From: Beijerinckiaceae bacterium
Lineage (GTDB): Bacteria > Pseudomonadota > Alphaproteobacteria > Rhizobiales > Beijerinckiaceae
Assembly (NCBI GenBank): GCA_947456505.1
Contig: CANGTC010000004.1
Coordinates: forward strand, 1-64,000
Direction of reading: 5' to 3'
Length of the DNA stretch: 64,000 bases
Positions within the stretch are counted from its first letter, which is position 1; the number at the start of each line of letters is the position of its first letter. Positions 53,862-62,634 of the stretch are shown piece after piece. A program made the translations under genes and the position numbers. Under the pieces are notes generated by a model, which had not been told where the DNA came from, did no database searches, and worked only from the letters and a program-made list of their open reading frames with translations.

Positions 53862-54908
53862 ATGGCTTTTCAAGAGCATGAGGGGATTTCAAGACGTCGT
53901 GTGTTGGCAGGCGCTACGGCCTGCGCCTTTCCCTTGCCCGCAATAGCCCAGGCGCCCCTTGAACTTCGGGTGGGCATCGCGAACTCCTCCAGCGATATCG
54001 GCTTCTTCCTTGGCGTGAAGAAGGGATGGTACCGGGAGGAGGGGATCAATCTGACGACGACGGCGTTCCGCTCCGCCTCCGACATGGTGGCTCCCATGGC
54101 CTCGGGCCAACTGGATGTGGGCGGCGGTTCTGTCTCGGCAGGTTTTTACAATGCCTATGAACGCGGCATCAAGCTGCGCGTGGTTGCGGACAAGGCCTCG
54201 TCCCAGCCTGGCTATGGCGTCAACAAATGTCTGATCGCCAAGAAGCATATCGAAAGCGGCCGTTTCAAAAAACTATCCGATCTCAAGGGCATGAAGGTTG
54301 CGACCAATGCGCCGGGCAATAGTGGCTGGGGCAGCCTCTGGGGCTATCTGCGCGCAGCGGGCATTGGCTATGACGATATCGACACGCTTGATCTGGGCTA
54401 TCCCGAACATGTGCTGGCCCTGCAAAATGGCGCCGTTGACGCCGGGGTGACCACAGAGCCCTCCGCCACGCTCGCCGTCATGAAGGGATATGCGGTGGTC
54501 GCCACGACCGATGACGTCACCCGTCCGCGCCACGCCATCGCGCAGGTGCTCTATTCGGAGAAGATGGCGGGCAATGCGGATCTCGGTAAGCGCTTCATGA
54601 AGGCCTATATCCGTTCGATCCGCTATTACTACGGCGCCTTCAAGGACGGGAAGTTGGCGGGCGACAATGCGGAGGAAATCATCTCGATCCTCACGGAATC
54701 GACGCCCATCAAGGATCCCGAAGTTTATCGCACCATCACGCCCAATGGCATCGATCCCGATGGGAAGATCGACATCCCCTCCCTCAAGGAGGATCAGCAG
54801 GTCTATCGGGACAAGGGGTGGCTGCAGAGCAAGACGACGGTCGAGGAGGTGCTCGATTTGTCATTCCTGGAAGCGGCGTTGAAGGAGTTGGGGCCCTATA
54901 AGGGCTGA
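53862..54908 (+). CDS. NitT/TauT-type periplasmic binding protein, orphan
   Basis: This 348-residue protein has a Tat-like leader (SRRRVLAGATACAFPLPAIAQ). Fold marks are LGVKKGWYREEGINLTTTAF, SGQLDVGGGSVSAGFYNA and QNGAVDAGVTTEPSATLA. No transporter genes of its own type adjoin it; it converges with liv operon 3. It is divergent from the LLM-hydrolase run, so it could deliver that pathway's substrate (inference). A GGAGGAAA site lies 6-8 bases before the ATG. Confidence 0.86.
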   Translation: MAFQEHEGISRRRVLAGATACAFPLPAIAQAPLELRVGIANSSSDIGFFLGVKKGWYREEGINLTTTAFRSASDMVAPMASGQLDVGGGSVSAGFYNAYERGIKLRVVADKASSQPGYGVNKCLIAKKHIESGRFKKLSDLKGMKVATNAPGNSGWGSLWGYLRAAGIGYDDIDTLDLGYPEHVLALQNGAVDAGVTTEPSATLAVMKGYAVVATTDDVTRPRHAIAQVLYSEKMAGNADLGKRFMKAYIRSIRYYYGAFKDGKLAGDNAEEIISILTESTPIKDPEVYRTITPNGIDPDGKIDIPSLKEDQQVYRDKGWLQSKTTVEEVLDLSFLEAALKELGPYKG

Positions 54909-54949
54909 GCCCGATGCGCTTCCACTGATCGCCGGGGCCTGCCGAGCGC

Positions 54950-55666
54950 TCAGGCGGGCTTCCCCTCGAGGCGCCAGAGGTGGCGGATGATCAAGTCCTT
55001 CTCGCTCGCAGGGCCAGAAAACACGATCCGCCCCTCTTCAAGCACGATGACGTCATCGACGATGCGCAGCGCCTCGTTGACGTTCTGCTCCACCAGCACC
55101 ACCGCCATGCCGAAGCGCTGGCGAATCGTCGCCACCATCTCGAACATCCGCTGCACCAGAATGGGCGCAAGGCCTGCCGATGGCTCGTCCAGCAGCAGCA
55201 GTTTGGGCCGGGTCATCAGGGCGATGGAAATGGCGAGCATCTGCCGTTCGCCGCCGCTCAGCACCCGCGCCTTGGCGTTGCGACGTTGGTGCAGGATCGG
55301 GAAGGTCTCGTAGATTTCCCCAAAGCGGGCGGCGTGCAGGGCCTTGTCGCCATCGAGGCGCAGGGCGCCCATGCGCAGATTGTCCTCGACCGAGAGATTG
55401 GCGAAGACATTGCCCTCCTGCGGCACCAGGCGAATGCCCCGTTCCGCCTGACGGAACGGCTTCTGGCCGGTGATGTCCTCGCCCAGAAAGGTCACCTTGC
55501 CCGCGCGCACGGGCAGCACGCCGTAAAGCCCCTTCAGCAACGAGGACTTGCCCGCGCCGTTGTGGCCGAACAGGCCGACGATCCGCCCCTCGGAGATGCT
55601 CAGATCGACCTGGTGCAGCACCTCGAAGGCGCCATGGGCGATGTCGATTCCGCGCGCTTCAAGCAT
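54950..55666 (-). CDS. livF: Branched-chain amino acid-type ABC ATPase LivF (operon 3)
   Basis: This 238-residue ATPase has Walker A GHNGAGKSS, signature LSGGERQM, Walker B LLLLDEPSAGLAP and the LVEQN segment. The His in Walker A (GHNG) is a known variant. It overlaps the livG 3' end by 8 bases and ends the operon. If livH of this operon is truly broken, the transporter may be inactive. Confidence 0.9.
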   Translation of the reverse strand: MLEARGIDIAHGAFEVLHQVDLSISEGRIVGLFGHNGAGKSSLLKGLYGVLPVRAGKVTFLGEDITGQKPFRQAERGIRLVPQEGNVFANLSVEDNLRMGALRLDGDKALHAARFGEIYETFPILHQRRNAKARVLSGGERQMLAISIALMTRPKLLLLDEPSAGLAPILVQRMFEMVATIRQRFGMAVVLVEQNVNEALRIVDDVIVLEEGRIVFSGPASEKDLIIRHLWRLEGKPA

Positions 55667-56435
55667 TGTAGACGCGCCCCAGATATTCGCGGATCACGGT
55701 CTCGTCGCCGAGCACCGTGTCCGCAGCCCCAGCCGCAATGATATGTCCGCCCTGCAGCACGCAGACCTGATCGGCCACCTCGCGCACGAGGTCGACATTG
55801 TGCTCGACCAGAAAGGTGGCGCGGCCCCCGGCCTTCACGAGGCCGCGAATGAGGTCGATCACCCGGGGGACGAGGTCGTTCTCGACGCCAGCTGCGGGCT
55901 CGTCGAGCAGCAGCACCTTCGCCTCCGTCGCCACGGCGCGCAACAGGGAGATCAGCTTTTGCTGGCCGAAGGGCAGTTCCCCCGCAGGCCGGTCCGCGAC
56001 CCCCTTCAGCGCCACCGCGCCCAGCAGTTCATGGGCCTTCTCGCGATTGGCGCGCTCCTGTGCGCGGGCGGCGGAGGTGAAGAGGCCCGTCAGGCTCTCG
56101 CCGGCCTGACCGGGCATGGCGACCAGCAGGTTTTCGAGGGCTGTCAGATAGGGGAAGATCCGCACATCCTGAAAGCTGCGGCAGACCCCGTGGCGCACGG
56201 TGTCGTGGGGCTTGACGCCGGTGAGTTTCTTGCCGCCGACATAGATGTCGCCAGATTTTGGCGCAAACACGCCGCAGACCAGATTGATGATCGTCGTCTT
56301 GCCCGCGCCATTGGGGCCGATGCAGGCGGTCACCTTTCCCGGGGGGATGTCGATGCTCACGTCCTCGAAGACGAAGACGCCGCCAAAGTTCATGGCGAGA
56401 CGGTCGATGCGCAGCCCCTCATTCCCGGAAGTCAT
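55659..56435 (-). CDS. livG: Branched-chain amino acid-type ABC ATPase LivG (operon 3)
   Basis: This 258-residue ATPase has Walker A GPNGAGKTT, a degenerate signature LPFGQQKL in place of LSGGQ or LSYGD, and Walker B LLLDEPAAGVEN. The altered signature keeps the glycine needed for ATP contact. It overlaps the livM 3' end by 17 bases. Confidence 0.9.
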   Translation of the reverse strand: MTSGNEGLRIDRLAMNFGGVFVFEDVSIDIPPGKVTACIGPNGAGKTTIINLVCGVFAPKSGDIYVGGKKLTGVKPHDTVRHGVCRSFQDVRIFPYLTALENLLVAMPGQAGESLTGLFTSAARAQERANREKAHELLGAVALKGVADRPAGELPFGQQKLISLLRAVATEAKVLLLDEPAAGVENDLVPRVIDLIRGLVKAGGRATFLVEHNVDLVREVADQVCVLQGGHIIAAGAADTVLGDETVIREYLGRVYNA

Positions 56436-57279
56436 GTTCCCCCACTAGCCCGCGACGGCGGAAGATCATCAAGAGGATCAGGAGAAGCCCATACATGGCC
56501 TGCTGGATCGGCCCGACATATTGGCTGGGAAGCCCGATGTAGCGAAGGGACTCGTTGAAGGCGATCAGCAGCACCACGCCCAGCACCGAGCCCCAGGTGC
56601 TCGCGAGCCCGCCGACGCCGATATAGACGAGGATCAGGATGGAAGCGTCGAGGGTGAAGAGGGTGGGGTCGATGTAGAACAGCGTCGCCGCATAGAGCCC
56701 GCCTGCGAGGCCCGTGAGGGCGCCCGCGAAGGACCAGACGATCATCTGGAAGCGTCGTGGATCCTTGCCCAGCGCCGCCAGCGCATCTGGCCGGTCGCGG
56801 GTCGCGCGCAGGGCGCGGCCCAGGGGCGCCGCGACGATTGTCCGGCACAGCCAGAAGCACAGGATCGCCAGCGCCAGTGTCGAGGCGAAGCGTGCGCCGG
56901 AGGAGGCGAAGAGGACCGGCAGTTTCAGCCCATGCAGCCCCTCGCTGCCATCCGCCCGGGGCGCGAGGTTGTGGAAGAGATCGAAGAAGACGAAATTCAT
57001 CCCCAGCGTCGCAAGAGCGAAATAAAATCCGCCGATGCGCAGCAGGGGCGCCAGCGTCAGCGCCGCTACGAATCCGCTGAGCAGCAGGGCCGCCACCAGC
57101 GACAGGTAGAAGTTGACCCCCAGCAGAATGTTGAGCCCCGCCGCCGTATAGGCGCCAAAGCCCAGATAGGCCGCCTGGCCCATGGCCATCATGCCGGTGT
57201 AGCCAATCACCATATTGGCGGCCAGCGCCACGATGATCCAGACGCTGACGAGGGTGCCGAGATAGAAGAGGTGATCCAT
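56419..57279 (-). CDS. livM: Inner-membrane permease LivM (operon 3)
   Basis: This 286-residue membrane protein has the LivM signature IGYTGMMAMGQAAYLGFGAY near residues 25-44 and the coupling loop ATRDRPDALAALGKDPRRFQ. It is about 30 residues shorter at the N terminus than the LivM of operons 1 and 2. It starts 1 base after the livH stop. Confidence 0.9.
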   Translation of the reverse strand: MDHLFYLGTLVSVWIIVALAANMVIGYTGMMAMGQAAYLGFGAYTAAGLNILLGVNFYLSLVAALLLSGFVAALTLAPLLRIGGFYFALATLGMNFVFFDLFHNLAPRADGSEGLHGLKLPVLFASSGARFASTLALAILCFWLCRTIVAAPLGRALRATRDRPDALAALGKDPRRFQMIVWSFAGALTGLAGGLYAATLFYIDPTLFTLDASILILVYIGVGGLASTWGSVLGVVLLIAFNESLRYIGLPSQYVGPIQQAMYGLLLILLMIFRRRGLVGEHDFRE

Positions 57280-57280
57280 G

Positions 57281-58137
57281 TCAGCCCAGTATCCCCTGTG
57301 GCCTGAACACGATCAGCACGATCATGATCAGGAAGATGCTGAAACTGATCCACTCGGGAAAGAAGAACCCGGCGAAGGCGGTGAGCAGGCCAAGGCAGGT
57401 CGCGCCAAGGGCGGTGCCCAGCAGGAGGTTGCGCGTGCCCCCCAGTATGACGGCGACGACGCCGATGAAGATGGTCTGGAACCCGCTGGAGGGCGCGACC
57501 CCCGTATCCCAGGCTGTGAGCACGCCCGCCAGCCCCGCCAGCATGGAGGCGACCAGAAAGATGGCGTTGCGTGTGCGCGCCACATCGACGCCGACAATGG
57601 CGGAGAGGTCAGCGTTGTCGGTGAGGCCGCGCACCTCGAGGCCCGTGTTGGTGCGGTGGAACCAGAGCCACAGGGCGCCATAGGCCAGCGCCACGATGGC
57701 GAGGATGACGAAATCCAGATAGCGAAAGACCACGTCGCCCAGAATGAAAATATCCAGCAGTCCCGTGCGCGCCACGGAGATGACGCCCTTCGTCCAGACC
57801 AGAAAGCCCGCCTCGAAAATCAGCGCCACGCCCAGCGAGGCGATGAACACGCTGAACATCCCCCCCCGCGCTTCAGCACGGGGCCATAGACGACCTTGTC
57901 GATGGCGAGGCCCAAGAGCCCTGCAATCCCGATGGCTGCGGCGGCCGCTACAAGCAGATTGACTCCCGCAAGGCGATGCAGGGCGAAGAAGGCGTAGCCG
58001 CCGACGATGAACACGGTCCCATGGGCGATGTGGAAGATGCGCAGCGTCGCGAAGATCAGCGCAAAGCCAACCGCGACGAGGGCGTAATACCCGGCGAGCC
58101 CAAGCCCGCTGGTGAGGACCTGCGCGATGCTCAACAT
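57281..58137 (-). pseudogene. livH: LivH permease (operon 3) with a frameshift at a G8 tract
   Basis: Two overlapping frames together give one normal LivH of about 285 residues. The 5' part (from ATG 58137) carries the LivH opening and FALIFATLRIFHIAHGTVFI, reaching YGPVLKRGG. The 3' part begins at MFSVFIASLGVALIFEAG and ends LIVFRPQGILG. They meet at a run of eight G on the coding strand (C8 at 57860-57867). One more G would join them; with eight, the upstream frame continues to a stop after about 14 foreign residues. It is a frameshifted gene, a phase-variable gene, or a homopolymer sequencing error. Confidence 0.85.
57860..57867 (-). repeat. G8 homopolymer tract inside livH
   Basis: Eight consecutive C on the plus strand are eight G in the livH message, exactly where the reading frame breaks. 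Tracts of this length are prone to slippage in replication and in sequencing. Confidence 0.9.
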
Positions 58138-58168
58138 GTCGGACGTCCGCCGCCAGCCAGAGCGGCCA

Positions 58169-59302
58169 TCAGGGCTGAATTTCCTCGAATACGCCCTTGT
58201 CGCCGTCCTTCACCAGATAGAGACCCACCGGGTTCTCGGTCTGCCCGTCCGCATCCATGCTGACGAGGCCGCCGCCGACGCTCTTGAAATCCTTCAGGCT
58301 GGCGATGTGTTTGCGGATGCCTTCGCCATCGTAGCCGTTGGCCTTGATGCCGGCTGCGACCATGTTGATCATGTCATAGACCTCAAGAGCCGCGAAATCG
58401 GGCTCGAAACCAAGTTTGGCCTTGTAATCGTCAATCAGGCGCTTGGCGGAGGTCCGGTCATATTTGAAGCCGGAATAGATCAGCCCATCCATGGCCTTGC
58501 CTGCGGCCTCGCGATAGCTCTTCACGGTTGGCGTCGCGCTGCCGTTGTACATCTGCGTAGTGACGCCAAGCTCGCGCGCCTGTTTCATGATCACGCCTTC
58601 GTCGGGCGTGCCGTGGCCCCAGATCATGATGGCGTCGGGGTTGAAGGCCTTGGCGCGGATGATCAGGGAGCGGAAATCGCTGTCGCCGAGTTTGAACAGC
58701 ACATTCTCATGGACGGCGCCAATCCGGTCGGCGGCGGCCTGGATGAGACCAGAGCCATAGGGCGCGATGGGGGTGTTGGGATAGAAGCCGAAGATGCGCT
58801 TCACGCCCTTGTTCTTCCAGCGTTGCTCCAGCAACGGCAGGTTGCGCGACAGCAGCGAGGAATGGGCGAAGACCCAATGGTCGCTCTTGGCGGTGAGGCC
58901 CGGCGCCTCCACGGGGCTGAGCAGGGGCACCTTGAACTGCTGCGCCAGCGGCATCTGCGCGCTGACCACATTGGTGAAGATGGTGAGAATGGCCTGCACG
59001 CCGTCGACCTGCACCACCTTGCGCATGGCCGAGACGGCCGCCTCGGGATTGCCCTTGCTGTCCTCGACCACGAGGGCCAGAGGCCGTCCGTTGACGCCGC
59101 CCGCCGCATTGGCGTGGGCGACGGCGATTTCGATGGCGGGCACAATCAATTGCCCCCATGCGCCCTGCGGGCCGCTGAGCGGATAGGTGACGCCAATCTT
59201 GTAGGGGGCTCCGCTCGCCTGCTGCGCGCGGGCCGCCAGTGGGCTCAAAGCCAGCGCGCCGGCGCCCAGCAACACCTGTCGGCGATCTCGATGGATCCGC
59301 AT
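58169..59302 (-). CDS. Periplasmic binding protein, Liv type (operon 3)
   Basis: This 377-residue protein has a Tat leader (HRDRRQVLLGAGALALSPLAARAQ). The type I fold shows YKIGVTYPLSGPQGAWGQ, NAAGGVNGRPLALVVEDSKG and WGHGTPDEGVIMKQARELG. The ATG at 59302 follows GGGAGG; an upstream frame of 32 codons lies in the promoter region. It is the first gene of liv operon 3 and is divergent from an NtaA-like LLM gene, which may use the imported compound (inference). Confidence 0.9.
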   Translation of the reverse strand: MRIHRDRRQVLLGAGALALSPLAARAQQASGAPYKIGVTYPLSGPQGAWGQLIVPAIEIAVAHANAAGGVNGRPLALVVEDSKGNPEAAVSAMRKVVQVDGVQAILTIFTNVVSAQMPLAQQFKVPLLSPVEAPGLTAKSDHWVFAHSSLLSRNLPLLEQRWKNKGVKRIFGFYPNTPIAPYGSGLIQAAADRIGAVHENVLFKLGDSDFRSLIIRAKAFNPDAIMIWGHGTPDEGVIMKQARELGVTTQMYNGSATPTVKSYREAAGKAMDGLIYSGFKYDRTSAKRLIDDYKAKLGFEPDFAALEVYDMINMVAAGIKANGYDGEGIRKHIASLKDFKSVGGGLVSMDADGQTENPVGLYLVKDGDKGVFEEIQP

Positions 59303-59346
59303 GTCATCCCTCCCGTATCGTCGCAATTTCCGCGACTTTTGCTGAG

Positions 59347-59374
59347 ATGTTAGCGCATTGCCGGAACGCGTCAA
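59347..59374 (-). promoter_or_regulatory. Probable sigma-70-type promoter for liv operon 3
   Basis: On the minus strand TTGACG is followed after 16 bases by TAACAT. The -10 ends 45 bases before the ATG of the binding-protein gene. Both boxes are good matches for the spacing. Confidence 0.45.
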
Positions 59375-59469
59375 GGGCGGGCGCAAAACAGTCGCCACCT
59401 TGTCAAATTTCCCGGGTCGAGGCAGTTTCGCACAAAAGAAGGATGGCGCTTGGCGAGGGAGGTCGATCC

Positions 59470-60828
59470 ATGACGGGACAGGCGAAGAAGGAAATCTCCG
59501 TCAACGCGTTCTTCTCGAACTCCCCCGGGCAGAATTGGATCGGCCTGTGGAGCGCGCCGGGCAGCGAGGCTCTGCGCTACACCAGCCTCGATTACTGGAT
59601 CAAGATTGCTGAGATCGCCGAGGGCGGTCTGTTCGACTCGATTTTCTTCGCGGACACCAATGGCGTCTATGACGTTTATCAAGGCGGCCCACGGGCCACC
59701 ATCGAGCGCGCCGCCATGTTTCCCATGAACGATCCCCTCTTGCTGATCCCCAGCATGTCCCATGCGACGAAACATGTGGGCTTCGGCGTCACCGCCAATC
59801 TCACCTTCGAGCAGCCCTATCTGCTGGCGCGCCGATTTTCGACTCTTGATCACCTGACCAATGGGCGCGTGAGCTGGAATGTGGTCACGGGGTTTCAGGA
59901 CAGCGCGGCGCGCGCCATGGGCATGGAGACCAATCTGGCCCATGATGAGCGCTACGATCTGGCGGATGAATATATGGAGGTCGTCTACAAGCTCTGGGAA
60001 GGCAGTTGGGAGGATGGCTCGGTCGTGCGGGACGCCGCGAACCGCATCTTCGCGAGAGGCGACATGGTTCATGAGGTGCGCCACGAGGGCAAGCATTTCA
60101 ACCTGCGGGGCGTGCATATGTGCGAGCCCTCGCCGCAGCGCACGCCGGTGATCTATCAGGCCGGGGGGTCGGAGCGTGGGCGCGCCTTCGCCGCCAAACA
60201 CGCCGAATGCATTTTCCTGTCAGGCCTCCCTAAAGCCCAGACCCGTGAAAGGGTGCGCGAAATCAGGGAAAGCGCGCGCGCCATGGGGCGTGATCCCACG
60301 CAGATCAAATTCGTTATGATGGCCACGATCATCACCGGGCTGACCTCGGCGGAAGCGCGCGACCGGCATGAAATGTTGTCCCGCCATGTGGACGCCGAGG
60401 GCATGCTGGCGCTCTATTCCGGGTTCTCCGGCATGGATCTTTCCAGGCAGCTTGGGCCGCGCGTGGGCAATAACGGCATGCAGGGAATCGTCGAATATCT
60501 GCTGAAGGAAGACAAGTCGCTTGATCGCCTGCGCGACATCGTCAAATTCGGCCCGCAGGTCGGGCGTGAATGTTTCCTTGTAGGCTCTCCGGTGGAGATC
60601 GCAGACGAGATGCAATCCTGGATGGAGGAGGCCGATATCGACGGCTTCAACCTGCATCGCTCAGGCGAGCCGCAACATCTTGTCGATTTTGCTGATCTCA
60701 TCGTGCCGGAATTGCAAAATCGCGGCGTCTACAAGACCGCCTATCGGGAAGGCGCTTTCCGCGAGAAGCTCTTCGGCGCAGGGAACCGGATCCACAGCGG
60801 GCATCCGGCGGCGGCTTACAGGCGGTGA
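59470..60828 (+). CDS. LLM class flavin monooxygenase, NtaA/SnaA/DszA-like
   Basis: This 452-residue protein has VNAFFSNSPGQNWIGLWSAP, GVTANLTFEQPYLLARRFST, GRVSWNVVTGFQDSAARAMG, HDERYDLADEYMEV and QRTPVIYQAGGSERGRAFAA. It is a strong paralogue of the enzyme at 35.9 kb over the full length. The ATG at 59470 is preceded by GAGGGAGG; a much longer upstream frame runs through the promoter region and is not used. It ends 12 bases before the convergent methyltransferase stop. Confidence 0.9.
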   Translation: MTGQAKKEISVNAFFSNSPGQNWIGLWSAPGSEALRYTSLDYWIKIAEIAEGGLFDSIFFADTNGVYDVYQGGPRATIERAAMFPMNDPLLLIPSMSHATKHVGFGVTANLTFEQPYLLARRFSTLDHLTNGRVSWNVVTGFQDSAARAMGMETNLAHDERYDLADEYMEVVYKLWEGSWEDGSVVRDAANRIFARGDMVHEVRHEGKHFNLRGVHMCEPSPQRTPVIYQAGGSERGRAFAAKHAECIFLSGLPKAQTRERVREIRESARAMGRDPTQIKFVMMATIITGLTSAEARDRHEMLSRHVDAEGMLALYSGFSGMDLSRQLGPRVGNNGMQGIVEYLLKEDKSLDRLRDIVKFGPQVGRECFLVGSPVEIADEMQSWMEEADIDGFNLHRSGEPQHLVDFADLIVPELQNRGVYKTAYREGAFREKLFGAGNRIHSGHPAAAYRR

Positions 60829-60840
60829 GCCGACCGATGG

Positions 60841-61602
60841 TCAAAGAGCTGCATAGGCGGCGCTTGGCGCATCGTTGACCGCGATGGTGGGCCAAGTGGC
60901 TGTGACCTCAAGCAGGCGGGGATCGCGCGCCGCGACATGCATCTCGGCGGATAGCGAAAGAAAGGATAGTCCGAATTCAGCCATCAGCAATCGCAGGCTT
61001 TCGTCGCTGTGAAGCGAGACGTGCCCGTTGCGCGCGCAGGCATACCACCAGTCTCCCTGAAGCCGGGCGGGCTTCAGGAGGGTGGAGAAGATGATGATCC
61101 CCGACGGCGCGCAAAGCTCCATCAGGGTCCGGAACAACCCGCGCTGATCTGGCGCATGCTCGACCACCTCAAAGGCGGTGACGACAGGAGAGGCGCCAAG
61201 AGGCGCGGCCTCGTCGCCATAGAAGGGATCAAAACTAACGGCGTCGAACCTTCGGGCGCGCAACAGTTCCGCCATCATGCCCTCGCCGCCGCCATAATCG
61301 ACGAGCCTTTGGGGCGGCAGGGCCGAGGCCAGCCAGGCCGCGAGCTTGCGTGGCCGCGCACCCAGAAATGGCGGATCGCACAGATGATAATCGGCATTGT
61401 AGATGCGCGTTTGGAACTCCTCCGCGCTCCAGCGATCCATGTCGTCGAAGCGGGCGAAGCCGCAGGACTCGCACTCCATCAATCGAAGCGCGCCGCGATC
61501 CTCCGGATAGAGCCGCCGTTCCTCGAAATAGTCGCCGCAGGAGATATTCTGCTCCTTGGTCAAAACGACCCGCGTGGGGGCGCGACAGATCTGGCAGGGC
61601 AA
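60841..61602 (-). CDS. Class I SAM-dependent methyltransferase with N-terminal zinc ribbon
   Basis: This protein of about 253 residues has two CxxC pairs (CQIC at 3-6, CESC at 44-47), likely a zinc ribbon. A Rossmann-type methyltransferase domain follows (LVDYGGGEGMMAELL, SAM motif I; TAFEVVEHAPDQRG; IIIFSTLL). The GHVSLHS stretch after WWYACARN is typical of the Methyltransf_23-like group. The frame offers only a TTG start (61602) and no clear ribosome site, so the true start is unsettled. The substrate is unknown; relatives modify sugars or small metabolites. Confidence 0.78.
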   Translation of the reverse strand: MPCQICRAPTRVVLTKEQNISCGDYFEERRLYPEDRGALRLMECESCGFARFDDMDRWSAEEFQTRIYNADYHLCDPPFLGARPRKLAAWLASALPPQRLVDYGGGEGMMAELLRARRFDAVSFDPFYGDEAAPLGASPVVTAFEVVEHAPDQRGLFRTLMELCAPSGIIIFSTLLKPARLQGDWWYACARNGHVSLHSDESLRLLMAEFGLSFLSLSAEMHVAARDPRLLEVTATWPTIAVNDAPSAAYAAL

Positions 61603-61758
61603 GCGGCACCGTTCGTGAACGAGGGCAGGGACTAGCGTGAGGCTGGAAGACGCCGATGTCTATAGGCGGATTTCTTTTTTAGATCAGATGCCTCAGGCAG
61701 GCAACCGCGCGGCTCTGGCGCGCTTGCCCCGACGCATTTGCGCTAATCAGCTTTGGCC

Positions 61759-62634
61759 TTATTCGCCTGCCTCCACCTTGTATCTGGCCTCCATTGCATC
61801 CCAATGGGGTTTGGCGACCGAGCGTTGCCGCTCTTCGAAACTTGCGAGCCTGTGGGCCACCGCATCCAGCGAGCCGGTCTCGCGCAGGGATTCCAGCACC
61901 TCGTAGGAGGTTCGCAGCGCCGCCTGCAGAAGGGCGTTGGCGTAGAGGACCCCGGCGAAGCCCATCTCTTTCAGCCTTGCGCGGCCGGGGTCCGGCGTCT
62001 TGCCGCCAAAGACGATATTGGCGATCTGCGGGACAGGCAGATCCCTTGCGATGCGTTCCATCTCCTCCAGCGAGACCGGCGCCTCCACGAAAAGCACGTC
62101 CGCCCCCGCCTCGATAAAGGCGTGGGCGCGGTCCATGGCGGCGTTGAACCCCTCGACGGCCCTTGCGTCCGTGCGCGCGACGATCTGCAGATCGCCATCG
62201 CGCCGCGCATCCACCGCCGCCTTGATCTTGGAGACCATTTCGGCGCAGGAAATCACATCCTTGCCTGCAAAATGGCCGCAGCGCTTTGGGAAAACCTGAT
62301 CCTCGATCTGCAGGCCCGCCGCGCCCGCTCGCTCCAGCACCCGCACCGTGCGCGCCATGTTGAGGCCGTTGCCAAAGCCCGTGTCAGCATCGACCAGCAG
62401 CGGCAGGTTCACCGCGTCGGCGATGGGGGCCAGCACATTGGCTATTTCCGTCAGGGTCGTAAGACCGATGTCAGGGGCGCCCAGATGCATGTTGGCGACG
62501 CCCGCGCCCGTGACATAGCAAGCCTCGAAGCCCTGCTCTTCGATCACGCGGGCGAACATGGCGTTGGCGGCGCCCGGCAGGGTCAGCGCCCGGCGCTCCG
62601 CCAGCAAGGTTTTCAGGCGCGTGGTGTGCCGCAT
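61759..62634 (-). CDS. Isocitrate lyase/PEP mutase family protein (PrpB-like)
   Basis: This 291-residue TIM-barrel protein has the metal site in VDADTGFGN (compare PrpB DIDTGFG), the signature FPKRCGHFAGK and ARTDARAVEG. These match methylisocitrate lyase and oxaloacetate decarboxylase very closely. It should cleave or decarboxylate a C4-C7 dicarboxylate or tricarboxylate using Mg2+. The ATG at 62634 has AAGGAG about 10 bases upstream. The same frame continues open upstream through a GntR-like remnant, so a longer product from TTG 62790 cannot be excluded. Confidence 0.87.
   Translation of the reverse strand: MRHTTRLKTLLAERRALTLPGAANAMFARVIEEQGFEACYVTGAGVANMHLGAPDIGLTTLTEIANVLAPIADAVNLPLLVDADTGFGNGLNMARTVRVLERAGAAGLQIEDQVFPKRCGHFAGKDVISCAEMVSKIKAAVDARRDGDLQIVARTDARAVEGFNAAMDRAHAFIEAGADVLFVEAPVSLEEMERIARDLPVPQIANIVFGGKTPDPGRARLKEMGFAGVLYANALLQAALRTSYEVLESLRETGSLDAVAHRLASFEERQRSVAKPHWDAMEARYKVEAGE

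Noticed and set aside
58112-59353. 413-codon plus-strand frame opposite the binding protein of liv operon 3
   Set aside because: Shadow frame with no motif; the minus-strand protein has a Tat leader and a complete binding fold.
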